Below, in pieces: positions 1 to 11,700 of a DNA stretch of 64,000 nucleotides (position 1 is its first letter; each line of letters starts with the position of its first letter). Source of the DNA: Rostratula benghalensis (taxonomy: Eukaryota; Chordata; Aves; Charadriiformes; Rostratulidae); NCBI GenBank assembly GCA_013399305.1, contig VXAI01000083.1, positions 2,316,237 to 2,380,236 on the forward strand, read 5' to 3'. The notes under the pieces are model-generated. The model was given only the letters and a program-made list of their open reading frames with translations, had not been told where the DNA came from and made no database searches. A program made the position numbers and the translations under genes.

Positions 1-3000
1 CCTTTATAACCTATTTTACACAGTTGTAAAATAAACCTTAATAAAGCAGGAATAATTATCCAGGAATATCCAGGAAATGGATTACTCTTGTCTGCTTCAA
101 ATATTTGGAAGACTTAAGTGCTGGTTATACATGTACTTTAAGAAATTGAATTTAACAGTAATAATATTGATATTAGTTTAATACTATTTAAAAATATGTT
201 GAGATTAATTCTCTTGTGTGCCATAATTACTGTGTTAGCATAAATCATATAATACGTTAACTATATCCTCTACCTAGTATTAACTGTGTATAATTATACA
301 GAAGAGAAACATGTTACAAAATTATTTATACTTACTATCTTTGAGGTTTAAGGTTCATGTACCTTACTCTAATACACCCAGAGCCCCACATTTGGCTCCC
401 TGGCTACTGGTCAGTTCTGCTGGTGTTCACTAAGCTTTGATGGCAGGGAATATCATTCCTCATTCCTCAATTCTGTATGCCTTTAGATTTGCTTACGGCC
501 AGAGAGGACTTGTGTTTACTGCCTGGGCCCCAGAAGGCAAGGAGTGTCTTCATTCCAGCCTGGTTTTGCCCAAGATTAGGAACATGGACTCTGGGAAAGG
601 GAATAATGCCATTTGAGCATGGAGCATGTGCTTTGCACAGATCTACTGTATGCACAGCTGACACTGGAATAGTTCCCTGCACCAGGAAGACAACTTCAAG
701 AAAGCCTTTCCTGGGGACACATTTGCAGCCTTAGCAGGAGGTGGAGTTTTCAGGTGCAAAACGGGAAGACTGGTGTTTGTGCCATACTGGAGAAAATTTA
801 GTCCCACTGATCACAGCTATCTGGAAGCTTTTACGTCATTGTGTGGGACTTGTGAATAGGAAAAATGGAATCTTCCAAATATTCCAAATATTGCATTAAA
901 GGGAGTAGATGATGAAAATTATTTAAAAGCACATTGTAAAAGACACAAAAGAGATTACCTAACTGTGGAGACATAGAAGGCCTTTTTGTGGGTACGTGGT
1001 TTTGCTTGTCAGTTCTTGAGTGCTGCATTTACAGATGTACATGGCGTCAGCAGAGCTTGCCCACAGCGGTGCACCTCCCCTTTCAGGCAGACTTCTGTAG
1101 GTGCCTTTTGCAGGCAGCTGCCAGCTTGTGCTGCCCATTCTGTAAGTTACACCAACTGGGAGCTGCCTCTTGTCCAGAAGCCGTGTAGCTGCAGTTATCA
1201 TGGTGCTGTTAGTACCCTTCTCCCTCTCCCCCCATCCCAGGTCCCCTTACGCACGGTTATTGGATGCACACTAAAGCACGGTTTATTCATCTGACTCTGA
1301 TGCTCACTAGTCACAGTTAAGTTTGCCCAGGAGCTGCCTTGCATGTGCTGCCTGGGGATGTGGCACAGCAGGCACGATTCTGCCTGTGAAGGGACCTCAC
1401 CATCTGCGTGGTGGGCACTGGTACTCTCCAGTGGGCTCTGGCTGCCTGTACCGGTAGGCTGATACGTCAGATAGCAGACGTTTCTTCAGCTTGAACACCA
1501 TCAACCTGTTCCTATTTATCCTTGTTACACCCAGCCTGTGTTTCTTCACCTTTCTGATACTGTAATTTTACTCTTTATTATACTGCTTTGTTTTTCTGTT
1601 TCTTGTATGATTTTTCCTCTTGGTGGCAGTCACTGAAATCTGTCTCAAAGGAAAAAAGCGAAAGATATTGTATTAAGGACTTAATACAGCTTTGCAAGAA
1701 ACTGATTCCTGATCAGTTATTTCAGAAGGACTAGGGAAGCAATTCCTATCTTTCCCTTTCCTTCCTGATTTCTTCCTCCTGTTGTACTATTTATTTATTT
1801 TTTTTCATAAACGAATGTTGTGGAAATTATTTGGACTAAAGTTATTACATTAATTATCCAAACTGACATTTTTTCAGTGTGTGAAAGGACAGGGTGGTAT
1901 GTAAAATAGATGCACTAAGAACACCTACAGTATGACAACAAGTAGCAGGGGAATTGCTGAAAATGAAGTCTTTTCTGCTATCCCTTCCCTTCAACATCTG
2001 TTGTTCCATATGGAGTCATAAATATTTGCAACAAAATAGTCGAAGAAATAATCTCAACATTAATAGGGAAAAGCTGAATTCGCCAAGAAAAATTGAAGAA
2101 TCTTGTTTTTTCTTGGCAAGTTCCTCCTACCCATCCTGATCTGACAGTTTAAAATCTCAGCAGAATAGTCAGACTACAGTGATGCTTAAAAATCACCATC
2201 AAAAAAACATTTTGTGAACGTTAATAGGAGAGTTAGCTGAGAAAAAAAATTATAAACTCTTGATAATGGCCATGAGGACAGTTTTGTTTATTTTGTTTCA
2301 TTTCCCTCCTTTCTTTTACACCACAGTAATTTTGTTACTAGCCTTTTATTGAATAGTTCATGTTCTCCCTTATCTCCATTGTCAGTAGAAATAACGCTCC
2401 TTCTTGTTGTGAGGAATGACAAGGTACTATTACTAAGTGAAAGTAACTAGTCTCTTTAAATTGCCATATGGAAAATGCAGATTGATAGTATTTAAGCTTC
2501 TAGCTAAATTAAAAGCAACTAAAGCACGGAAAAACTTCAAATGCTTTGGCATCCAGATTACCAAAACCTGCCTGAGGAGCAGCTGATAGGAGGAAGCAGG
2601 TATAATAATAACACAGACAAGCTATACATTGTAAATAATTGTTGTGAAGATAAAATACAGCACTTTTGAAGGCTTTTAATTGTATCTTTTTAGTAGCTTT
2701 AATTTTACTTACAGTTTAACCAGCTGACATCAGTTGTATGTGTTTTTCTTGAAGTGTACATATTGAACTTAAGACTGAAATTACTTAGAATGAAACATTT
2801 CAGTTCTGATGTCTATAGCTAGTGAATTACTCCAGTTCTCAATTTTTTTATTATTGCAAACCTAGTACCTCATCTAACTCAGGTCCTTTTTCTAAGGTTT
2901 GAATTAATAAAATATTTTCAGGTGTTTTTACCGTCAGTACCGTGTGAACATCAGAGTATATTGTAAATATGTTGAAGTTATAAATAGGTATAATTTTCTG

Positions 3001-6000
3001 TGTTATTAATGAGAGTACATTGATGAAAATGTCAAGGCTGTATAATCATGCACCTCTTGATAAAGAGCGCACAAAGGCAATCCGTAAACTGTAATTTTAG
3101 CCTTTTCTAGTGAGATCTTCATTTCTCTGCGTTCTGCTTCCTTGTCCCATTCACACACTAAGTGCCTGCTTCATGACGTCCTTCAGGGAAACACACCTGC
3201 ATCACTCTTGAGACCAGATCTGTGGAAATGTGGGGAATACACAGTTTGCACGGTTTTTTGCTTTCTTTTTTTTTTTTTTTTTTTTTTTTTATAACTACAG
3301 ATACTCAGTTTTTCTTCATCTGGAACACTGCTCTAAATTCAGCTGACATGGTCTACATTTTTTTCCCCTCTGCTGAAAACAACAAAAGGGTTGTATTAAA
3401 CATTTCTTTGGGACAAAATCAATTGATTTCAGAGTGCATGGGTGAGAACCAGGTTGGATGCAAATACAGTGAAGCAGAGCGTAGTTGATGTTACTGTTTT
3501 ATGATAGTTTCCAAAAGTTTTTAAGGCTGCCTAGAAATGTATATTGGATACGAATTTTAAAGTGAAGTTTCTTTATGGCAAAGCTCAGTAGTAAAATATG
3601 CTTGTGTGCTACCAAGTTGCATCAGTCATTTGAAATAAAGTCTGATTTAAAGCTAGTGTGCTGGATTAATCAGCTACTCCCCAATTGCATTCATTGACCC
3701 TCTTCATTCAGGGACTGTAATTAAGAAAAACAGCAGTGACTTTAAATTTGGCACTTGAATCACAAGGTTAAAGCAGTAAATTTTGAAGTCTGATTGGTGC
3801 CAGGTTAGGAGGAGCTATCTGTTTTCTCACTGATGAACAGGAGTGCTCAGGTCCTGGCAGAGAAGCAATGAGTGAGGGAGAAAAGGTAGGCAGAGCTTTA
3901 CAGAGGATTTTCAGAGTTATTAAGACACTGAAGACGGATAGCCCTGTCCTTGCAGACCTACAGATATAAAATATATGAAATGAACAATGCTTCAGATTAC
4001 ACATTTCTCATATTTAACCTTACTGTAAAAGAAAAAAAAAATCTACTAGTTTCTCGTTAAGCAACACAGAAGTTGATGTGGTTTAAAATGAAAATAAGAA
4101 ATAACAAGTCTTTTGCAAAGACTTATTTTTGTAGTCAAAAATTAGAACTTGGGCCCTAATTCTATTGAAATGCCCGTGTTTGTCCACCACTGTCTATCAC
4201 TGTTGTTGTGAAGTAGATATATAACTAGAAGTTGAGGGACCTCTTGCCAATATAAAGATATATTGGTGTGGATGATTCTGTAAGATCTTTGGACAAGTAA
4301 TACTATTACAAGTCAAAATGTATCATCTTATTTTCAGAGATGAGTAGCACATACAATTCATCTAGTGTTGAACATCCTCTGTTTCATTTTATTTAAAGGT
4401 CAAAAATTTATTTTATTTAAAGGTCCATTAGAGTTTCTAAGCTGTTATTTTGTAACTATGGACCATTAAATGTAACCCCCACACTAAGGTATGAAACTCC
4501 AAGAATTATAATTGTGATAAAGAGTTTTAGTCTTTAGGTTTCTAAACTGTGTGCCACACATAGGCAGGGAAAGGAGTGTCCTAGCTGCCACCTGTGTTCA
4601 AATCCATCTGATTAATGCTGGCTGAAGGCTCTCTAAGATCAAATGTCTTGGTTACTAACAAGCAGATTAATAACTATAAATTCTGTATAAATTATTACCT
4701 TCTCCATATGCCACATATTTATTTTATGCATGAGTTATATTTTATAAGATATTTGAGGTGAGGATTACATGCAACACTTACACATCTCCAGATGATAAGG
4801 TTTTGAAGTATATGTGAAGAAATAACTTGGTGGTCTAACTAGTGTTTGGAAATACGTAAATTGTAGCTTTAATATTTCTACCTTGTTTAGAGAGGGATGT
4901 GACATGTCAAATGTATCAGGTATATGAATAAGGGATTTAAAAACATGCCCTGTGAAAGAATATAAACCAGCTGGCAAATAAAATTGCCTGTTGGTTTGGG
5001 CCATGCGCTGTCATGCAGGGAGCAATTCACATTATTTGCCTTCCTAGTGCTGTGTTTAGTCTGTAGGTTGATGCTTCATTTTCCAATCCCTATTTCTACA
5101 ACTTAAGCAGAAGACAGAAGATGAAGTCCTTTACTATACTGAATTAAGAACAAGAAACTTTATAGCAGATATCTGTGTGCTTTCTTGGGATAATATTCTA
5201 TTCATTGTTAGTGTTTGCTGTGTATTTCTTTTCTCTGCAATATAATTCTTGCTTTCATCTATTCATCTGGATGCCAGCTAGAAATTAAAATCAAAAGACT
5301 GCACTCTAAATGGATTTCTGAATGCTATTATAAAGCAAGGCAGGTTTAACAAACAAGCTCAATAAAAGTTCCCACTTTGCTTCAATAAATAGAAATGTTG
5401 TTTGTGTCCTTGGTTAGATTGTAGTTGTCCTAGCTTTATTTCTTGCTTATTCTGTAGTACTGTAGGTGTGAGTGCAGCTTTTAGCATTTATATTTTTAGT
5501 GTTCTTTAAAATCAAAATGCTTAAATCAACATCTTTTTTCTATTAAAGAGATGCATTTGACACAATCCATAAAAAGTGCTTCCAACACGTGCTATTTTTA
5601 ATTGCTTTAGCAATTATGATTCCCCTGGTCTAGCTAATAAATATCTGCCTAACTGTGCACTTACTCAGAACATGGGCAAGATGTAGACACCGTTCAGATG
5701 TGAAGACCTATTGCAAGATTGAAATAGATTTCTAATGCATTTATCATTCATCTTTGCAGAGTGTGATTTCAATCAGAAAAAAAAAAAAAAGATGAATGGT
5801 TTGACAGTTTCCTCCCATATACGCTAAAATATAATATGCTGCTTCTAGTTTTCGGCTATTACAGACTTTAACATGCAATGTGACCTTGGTCTGCAAAGCA
5901 TGTTTGGTTAGCACAAAAACTTAATCATAAGAAGTCATAAGTAGAATCCTTCTTCTTTACTGCCCTTTTTCTGGGACTTGGAAATTTATGGCTTCTGGGA

Positions 6001-8441
6001 CAGGTAGGATATGAACAATGGGCCAAATAGAGTCCAGGGTTATCTCATCTGTGTGAAAACTGCTGCTGAAAATCGATGTGACCTCTGCTACACTGTCATC
6101 CCAATTCCCACCCTCTGTGTCCTATTTGTCTTTTGGTAGAAGCTTAGATCTGTGTGCTGTCTCTATGTGTCTCTCTTGGGCCAGATTATCAAAATGAATC
6201 ATTGCCTGCATACCTCTTATATTTCTATTTATTTTCCTGGTGTTGACTAGGTCTGATGAAATATGATTCTTTTTGCATTTGATCCTCACTGCAGCAAGCA
6301 GCACCTAATTTAGCTGTGTCTATCTCTTTAAAGAAGAGTAATACTATTTTGAAACTTCAATCTGCTGTACAGTAACATTACAAACCATAGACCATGCAAC
6401 CTGTCTTCACAGTCAATAGTAATTTTCCTTTCAGCCAATTGAATGTTATTACTTTCATCTCCAAATAGTAGAGATTTCTAGAGATTTTAAGCAGCTATAG
6501 TTTTGTTATGCATACTTCATGTATTGCTTCCTCTATCAAATGCCACTTCTGTTTAGTCTTCTGTGACTCGGTGGCTTAGATATTATTTCTGTGTAACGTC
6601 ACGTGCAACCATTACTCAGTTCATTTTAGCTCTGTCACTGATATAATGTATTTAAATATAAGAAGTGGTGTATCTGAATCAGCACAAACTCCATAATCTG
6701 AGTATGTTACCAGAGTTGTGTTTTGTGGGGCTTTTTTTAATGGATTATTTAAATTACACGAGCAGAGCTCTGAAATGGTAGCTATGAAGGGTTGCTGGCT
6801 TTTGTTGTTAATAACAGTCCTGAAGAATCATTATGAACATGTTCCATTTAATGAACTTGCACAGTGAAAACAGCACTCCCTAAACAGAGATTTCAAAGAA
6901 TACTTGAAAACTGCTAATGCTGCTGGTTAGTTGTCGGTAGGAGTATTTTAGAAACAGGAGAAAATGTTTGCTGCTCAGTAGAGGCTCCTGGAGTTTGTTA
7001 AACTAGATAATAATACTGCTGTAGAGACTCCATGGTTTAATTCCTTGTTGTCAGATTCTTTCTGAGATTTTTTGGGGTTTTTTGTTTGTTTGGTTTGGTT
7101 TGGGTGTTTTTAATAAGAGGTAGGAGAAGGAGGTCTTTTGAATGTAGCACAGTCTAATTGTAAATCCTGGCTTTAATACGACCAAGACACTTGACAAATG
7201 AAACTATCAGGATTGGCTGTGCAGTTGCCCTTAGAAAACACATGCATCATGAACTTACGGTCAATACATTAGTTGAAAGCTTTACTAAAAAGCAATTGCT
7301 GAGAAGATGCTCTTCATTATTTCTGCAAGTGCAGGAACATAATATATATAGACTGGATTTCCCTGGAATATTATATAGAAATGTTCTTTTAACATTTCAG
7401 TGTAAAAGAAATGTACAGAGCTTGGGTTTAAAGACTGCTAACAGATTTTAATTTTGTCATTTTCAGCAATTAACTTGATTTTTAAAATAAATAGGCGGGG
7501 ATGAATGAAGTACTCATAAGGATATGACAGAAGGAAATACTTTTACCAGCTTAAAATGTGTTTAAATTACCATGTTCAAAAATGTGAGTTCATTTGTGAT
7601 AGTACTGATTCATCACAATTTAAAGGATTTTTGAAAAATTATTACTAAGTATGTTTCTGTGAGGATACGCATATTTATACACAGCTTGGTCTATAACAAC
7701 ATGTTCTATTTGAAACAGCGAGCCAATGGGAAGCTACCAGGTCCTGATTCTACACTTTGCAAGCGATGCATCAATCTAGTTTTGTGTGATAAAAGTCAGC
7801 AGTGAACCCTGTGCTGGGGTGCCCTTTCCTGTGACCCCCCCTGCCACCCAGCTCTCCTCTACCTCCAATAGAGATAACTCAGCAAAGCAGTTTTGGCTGC
7901 TGCCTGCAACTAGAAAGGCTGACAGTAGCATGGTACTTGTTAAGAAAACCTGTGCTGATGCTTTACTGACAAGGTGGAGTTGGTGCTAGCTAAGCAGGAG
8001 GAGTGACTCAGCTGAGGTTATTTACTGCTGAGCATGGGAAGGATAATGTTAAAGGAGTAAAGAGATGTGATACGTTTTGTGATTAGAACTTTGTGGAGAT
8101 TAATAGCAACAAAAAATGTATATCCCAGAATGGCAAAGGTGATAGAATGAAGAATTGTTGTTCAGGTTTAATGACGTGCATAATGCTGTAATACAATTCT
8201 GTAGAATATAATAGTCTTTACTCTTTTAGAGCTACTTTATAGTCTTCTATATATTCATTATTGTTCTGTACTGTTTTGGAAAGTTACTTTAGCAACAATC
8301 ACAGCTGTCCAGACTGAAACAATGTCAATTTTTACTAACACATTTGTATCTTGACTTCCATGTAAATAGAATGCTAGTTTCTAGAAGTTTTACCTGTATC
8401 TCCAATGGTTTCTGATGTTGCTTTTACTCCTGTCTTTACAG
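1..8441 (+). other. DACH2: Presumed DACH2 intron (3' part)
   Basis: This AT-rich stretch lies upstream of the first recognisable DACH2 exon. The exon at 8442 begins inside a codon, so an upstream exon must exist. I could not find one here by looking for serine/proline-rich Dachshund linker coding sequence next to a splice donor, so the stretch is most likely one long intron continuing beyond the left edge. It holds simple sequence (a 25-base T run at 3266-3290, a 14-base A run near 5778, T/G-rich sequence near 7070-7110) and a short tandem duplication near 4386-4425. Open frames at 477-734 and 986-1294 sit in slightly GC-richer sequence and look like chance. A short upstream exon could have been missed. 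Confidence 0.6.
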
Positions 8442-8587
8442 AAGAAGTCCAAATTGCCATTCCAATAATGAAACCAGCCTTAGATAAAGTCCAACTGGCT
8501 GGACAGGCCTTGCCTCCTGGATTTCCGGCACCATTTCTTTTTGCTGATGGTCTTTCATCAGTAGAAACACTATTAACCAACATTCAG
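8442..8587 (+). CDS. DACH2: DACH2 coding exon: linker into the C-terminal Dachshund domain
   Basis: Dachshund homolog 2 is a nuclear transcription cofactor that works with SIX and EYA proteins in muscle, eye and limb development. This exon follows a TTTACAG acceptor (AG at 8440-8441) and ends at a GTAAAT donor (8588). It starts with the last two bases of a split codon and ends in phase 0, giving 49 residues if the split codon is Glu. Visible motifs are IPIMKPALDKVQ, a proline-rich GQALPPGFPAPF and FADGLSSVETLLTNIQ. The last of these is the strongly conserved entry into the DachBox-C coiled coil. The same strand also has a Met-started frame from 8405, but that start lies in the intron and is not a real initiator. 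Family assignment is from remembered DACH1/DACH2 sequence; the DACH2 choice rests on the terminal exon. Confidence 0.92.
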
Positions 8588-9210
8588 GTAAATTACTCTC
8601 TCTAGAGCCAGGCAATGTCATCATGATAGATGAAATGCATTTCTTTTTTCAGTCTCTTAAAAAATTTCAGAAACTATTTTTTATCTGCAGTTCTAATTTC
8701 TTTTATTTAAATGCTTAGGGTTCCACTATCTGGCATTATTGATCATGAAAAGGTTTCATACATTGTCTGTTTTATGTAGCAATTGGCAATAATGGTCATA
8801 TTAAAACTCACCAGTCTCATTCTTCCTCCTTTACTTCTCCCTGCAGTTGACCAAGGTCAGCAATGATACGGCACTGCAGTTCTAATAAACCACATCAGTA
8901 GAATGTAGTAGCAAAAGCTGCACTGAATGATTTCATGCTACAAAATTGCTCATATATAACATTTAGCTACTTCAGATGACCAGTTGCATTCCAGGTCTAT
9001 GGGTTCCTGCTTTTAATTCTTCTGTTTTCCTAGAATGAATTTTGTCATGGAATCACAGAATTGTCTAGGTTGGAAGGGGCCTTTCAGATCATTGAGTCCA
9101 ACCGTCAACCCAACAGTGATGAAAAACACTACTATATCATATCACTAAGTACTATGTCTACTGCTAAAACAAAATAGTATTTTCAGTTCTTATATTTGTG
9201 TGTGTCTTAG
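8588..9210 (+). other. DACH2: DACH2 intron (623 bp) with CR1 fragment
   Basis: Short intron between two phase-0 splice sites: donor GTAAAT at 8588 and acceptor TGTGTCTTAG ending at 9210. A CR1 LINE 3'-end fragment in antisense orientation fills roughly 9047-9162, so its 5'-ward edge is about 50 bp from the downstream acceptor. Nothing else is recognisable. Confidence 0.85.
9047..9162 (-). repeat. CR1 LINE 3'-end fragment (antisense to DACH2)
   Basis: On the + strand the sequence reads AATCACAGAAT then a GTTGGAAGGGGCC-like block, then ATCATTGAGTCCAACC and CAACCCAACA. This is the order expected for the reverse complement of a bird CR1 3' end. The CACAGAAT copy is the CR1 terminal octamer. The element is a heavily 5'-truncated fragment with no coding potential. 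The edge away from the octamer is approximate because homology fades around 9160-9170. It is intronic and antisense to the host gene. Confidence 0.85.
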
Positions 9211-9358
9211 GGCCTGCTGAAAGTGGCTGTGGACAATGCAAGAGTCCAGGAAAAGCAGATACAGCAGGAAAAGAAAGAGTTAAAGATGGAGCTGTGTAGA
9301 GAGAGAGAACTAAGAGAGAGCTTGGAAAGGCAACTCACAGCTGAGCTGCAAAGCAGAG
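9211..9358 (+). CDS. DACH2: DACH2 coding exon: DachBox-C coiled coil, first part
   Basis: The acceptor TCTTAG ends at 9210 and the donor GTGAGT begins at 9359. The exon gives 49 codons plus one base (phase 0 in, phase 1 out). It opens with GLLKVAVDNARVQEKQIQQ and continues as a dense Glu/Lys/Arg/Leu stretch (KELKMELCRERELRESLERQ), typical of a long coiled coil. In Dachshund proteins this C-terminal domain binds EYA phosphatase-coactivators and supports self-association. No frameshift or internal stop is present. The CR1-containing intron lies just upstream and a 2.2 kb intron follows. Confidence 0.95.
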
Positions 9359-11556
9359 GTGAGTGAATGAAAAATGGAGTTTAGATATCTATTAAATGTA
9401 TAACCCTTTGGCATTTCCAGCTGGAGCTATTGAGAACTCAGAGTTAACTGACATTCGTACTTCAGTGTAATGCAGCAGTGGACTAGCACTGGTAATGAAA
9501 GATTTAAATTTAATAAAAACAGAATGAAGCATACTTTTCTGTAAGCAGACAGAACAGTGACTGAAGGATTATTTCCTGGAGGGCAACTGGCCACTGAGAG
9601 TTTTGGCTGGTTCTGTGGAGGAAAGCTGATTCAGTTTCATAGCTTTCACATGTGTTATTACCACTCTGCCTGTGTATTCCCAGCCCGATTTCTTCATTTG
9701 ACAGCTTTAATTTCTTTTCTGCTATTATCCTCCAAGCATTGAGGATCGGTCTTACTGTGAGAAAGATAGTATGTCTGTAATTTGGGTATTTAGGTGATTT
9801 TTTTTTATTACCTTACTACTTCTATGGCCCACATTTCTACATGCAGTTTACTACACATGTAGCTTCGGTGATAGTCAGCTAGGTTTTTTTGTAGATAATT
9901 TCAGTGAAGCAAAATAGATGGAACTGCAAGAAGTTTTCTACCCAAATGCAAGACCTGAAGCAAATAACCCTAGATAACTTTTTTTCCATGCGGAGAGTGA
10001 GAGACAATAGCAGTCCCCATATGGGGCCTTCTAAGACAACACCATGACTCTTTAGAAGCTTTTGATAATAATAGGCAATTAAATTGGTAAATCTGAATTT
10101 TTCACTGTAATGCTGCAAAGAAGGCAGTTTTCTTTTTAAAATTCATATCTACATCTACAGGAGAGAAAAAATACTTTATGTGCCAAAAGCTATGTCTAGA
10201 TTACATCCATGAAATCAGAAAGATAAAACTAGATAAGACTAAAAATGAAGGTGCTATGTGCTTCCTCTGCATTTGAATTAAAATTAGGTGTGTAGAACAG
10301 AGCAGCACCAATTCTAGGTAAGAGGCAACAAAGAAGGGCACTTCTAAGTCCAGGTGTGGAGGGTCAGTAAATACTATTCATGTTGCTAAATTGCAGTAGG
10401 TGTTCAAAAATGTTGCGTCACCCTAGTCTGAGCGTGAAAGAGACTACTGTATTTCTGTAAAACAAAACTTATCTTCCTTGCCAATGAAGATAATTTACTT
10501 GATTTATTTACCTGTGTTACAAGCTTGTTTTCAACATGCTTTCTACCTGGGAAGTTCCCCTTTAATTTCCTTCTGGGATTCTCAACATATACCCCATGCT
10601 TGTTTTTTTCTCTGCCTTTCTCTCTTCTGTTACCGCACTAGTGATGAAGTGCAAAAGTACAGTACTCAGTACATACCCCTTCTCTATGCACTTGATGTTT
10701 CATCTGAGTATGTACCTACTTAGCCCAGCTTCTCAATAGCCTTACGCCTGCCTTCTGTCTTGGGCAGTGGTTCTTGTTATTTTAGTTACAGTCCTTTAAA
10801 ATTCACCCAACTGCTGCTCCTGGTTTTACCAAAAAAAATACCACCTAATTCTGGGGGGTTTCACTCTGTACACCATTGCTACTGACATTCCTGATGCTCC
10901 AGTGCTGCACATGGACAGTTTGCTTGCAGAAATAAATTTAATTTCCTTATAACTTTATAAAACATAACTGAAAACAAATCTCTGACACGTTCAGAAGACT
11001 TCTTCCTCCATCCCCGAGGAGGGATCAGGAGAGTCATAACCAAAGTGCTCGAATTATCCTTCCAAATAAAGCTACTGGAGGAGGAGGGTACACTGTTGTG
11101 TGGTAAGGGAAAAGGTTAGAATGAAGGGTGAGAGATTTATTTGAGGATGTCCATTGCTGCTGTTGCTAGACATTAGTTTAAGCCAATGATCTGCTCAACC
11201 AAATTCTGCAGGACTGTAGCTGGAATTTAGTCCAATGAAGTTGGTGAAGTCTGTGTAACGTGAACAACCGGGCTCGCTCTGAGGTGCTTACCTTCTGACT
11301 TAAATTCGTGGGGTTGTTCCAGAGTGAAAATAAAATTTTAAAATCTTTAACAAGATCTAAAGCCCTTTAAGATAGTTCATTGTTTCACTACAGGATATGA
11401 CTTGAGGGGTTTTTTTGTTTATATCAAATTCACACCAGATTTTAATATTTTTTTTCTTAAGCTAGAACTGGGCCTTTGAACATAAACTTATTTACTGACA
11501 CCATTATATACTAGTTGTGCTTTAACAGCCATTCTTACAATATATTTACATTCCAG
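9359..11556 (+). other. DACH2: DACH2 intron (2198 bp)
   Basis: Intron with donor GTGAGT at 9359 and acceptor TTACATTCCAG ending at 11556. It is phase 1. I see no recognisable repeat apart from short T runs. The open frames at 9557-9742, 10478-10723 and, on the other strand, 9879-10118 show no recognisable protein and look like chance. Confidence 0.8.
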
Positions 11557-11700
11557 CAACAATTCAGAAACGCTTGAAGAAAGAAAAGAAGGCAAAAAGA
11601 AAATTGCAGGAAGCTTTGGAATTCGAATCAAAGAGAAGAGAACAAGTGGAACAGGCGCTGAAACAGGCCACATCAGGTGACGGTCTCAGGATGTTAAATG
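11557..11700 (+). CDS. DACH2: DACH2 coding exon: DachBox-C coiled coil, second part
   Basis: The exon follows the acceptor ATTCCAG and completes the codon GCA split across the intron. It reads ATIQKRLKKEKKAKRKLQ, then EALEFESKRREQVEQALKQ, then ATSGDGLRMLN, and ends phase 1 before GTAATG at 11701. The KRLKKEKKAKRKLQ block is a hallmark of Dachshund C-terminal domains: very basic, with a leucine-heptad-like spacing, continuing the coiled coil. An internal CAG/GTGACG at 11676/11677 is an in-frame alternative donor, which would drop the eight residues GDGLRMLN. Neither donor is a strong consensus match. The full-length form agrees with the family, which carries a GLRML-like segment here. Confidence 0.95.

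Noticed and set aside
1..8441. An additional upstream DACH2 exon within the first 8.4 kb
   Set aside because: No stretch showed Dachshund linker-like coding sequence bounded by splice sites and ending in phase 1; the exon probably lies outside the window.
8405..8605. Open frame with Met at 8405 covering the first DACH2 exon
   Set aside because: The Met lies in the intron upstream of the TTTACAG acceptor and the frame runs past the GTAAAT donor; only 8442-8587 is exon.
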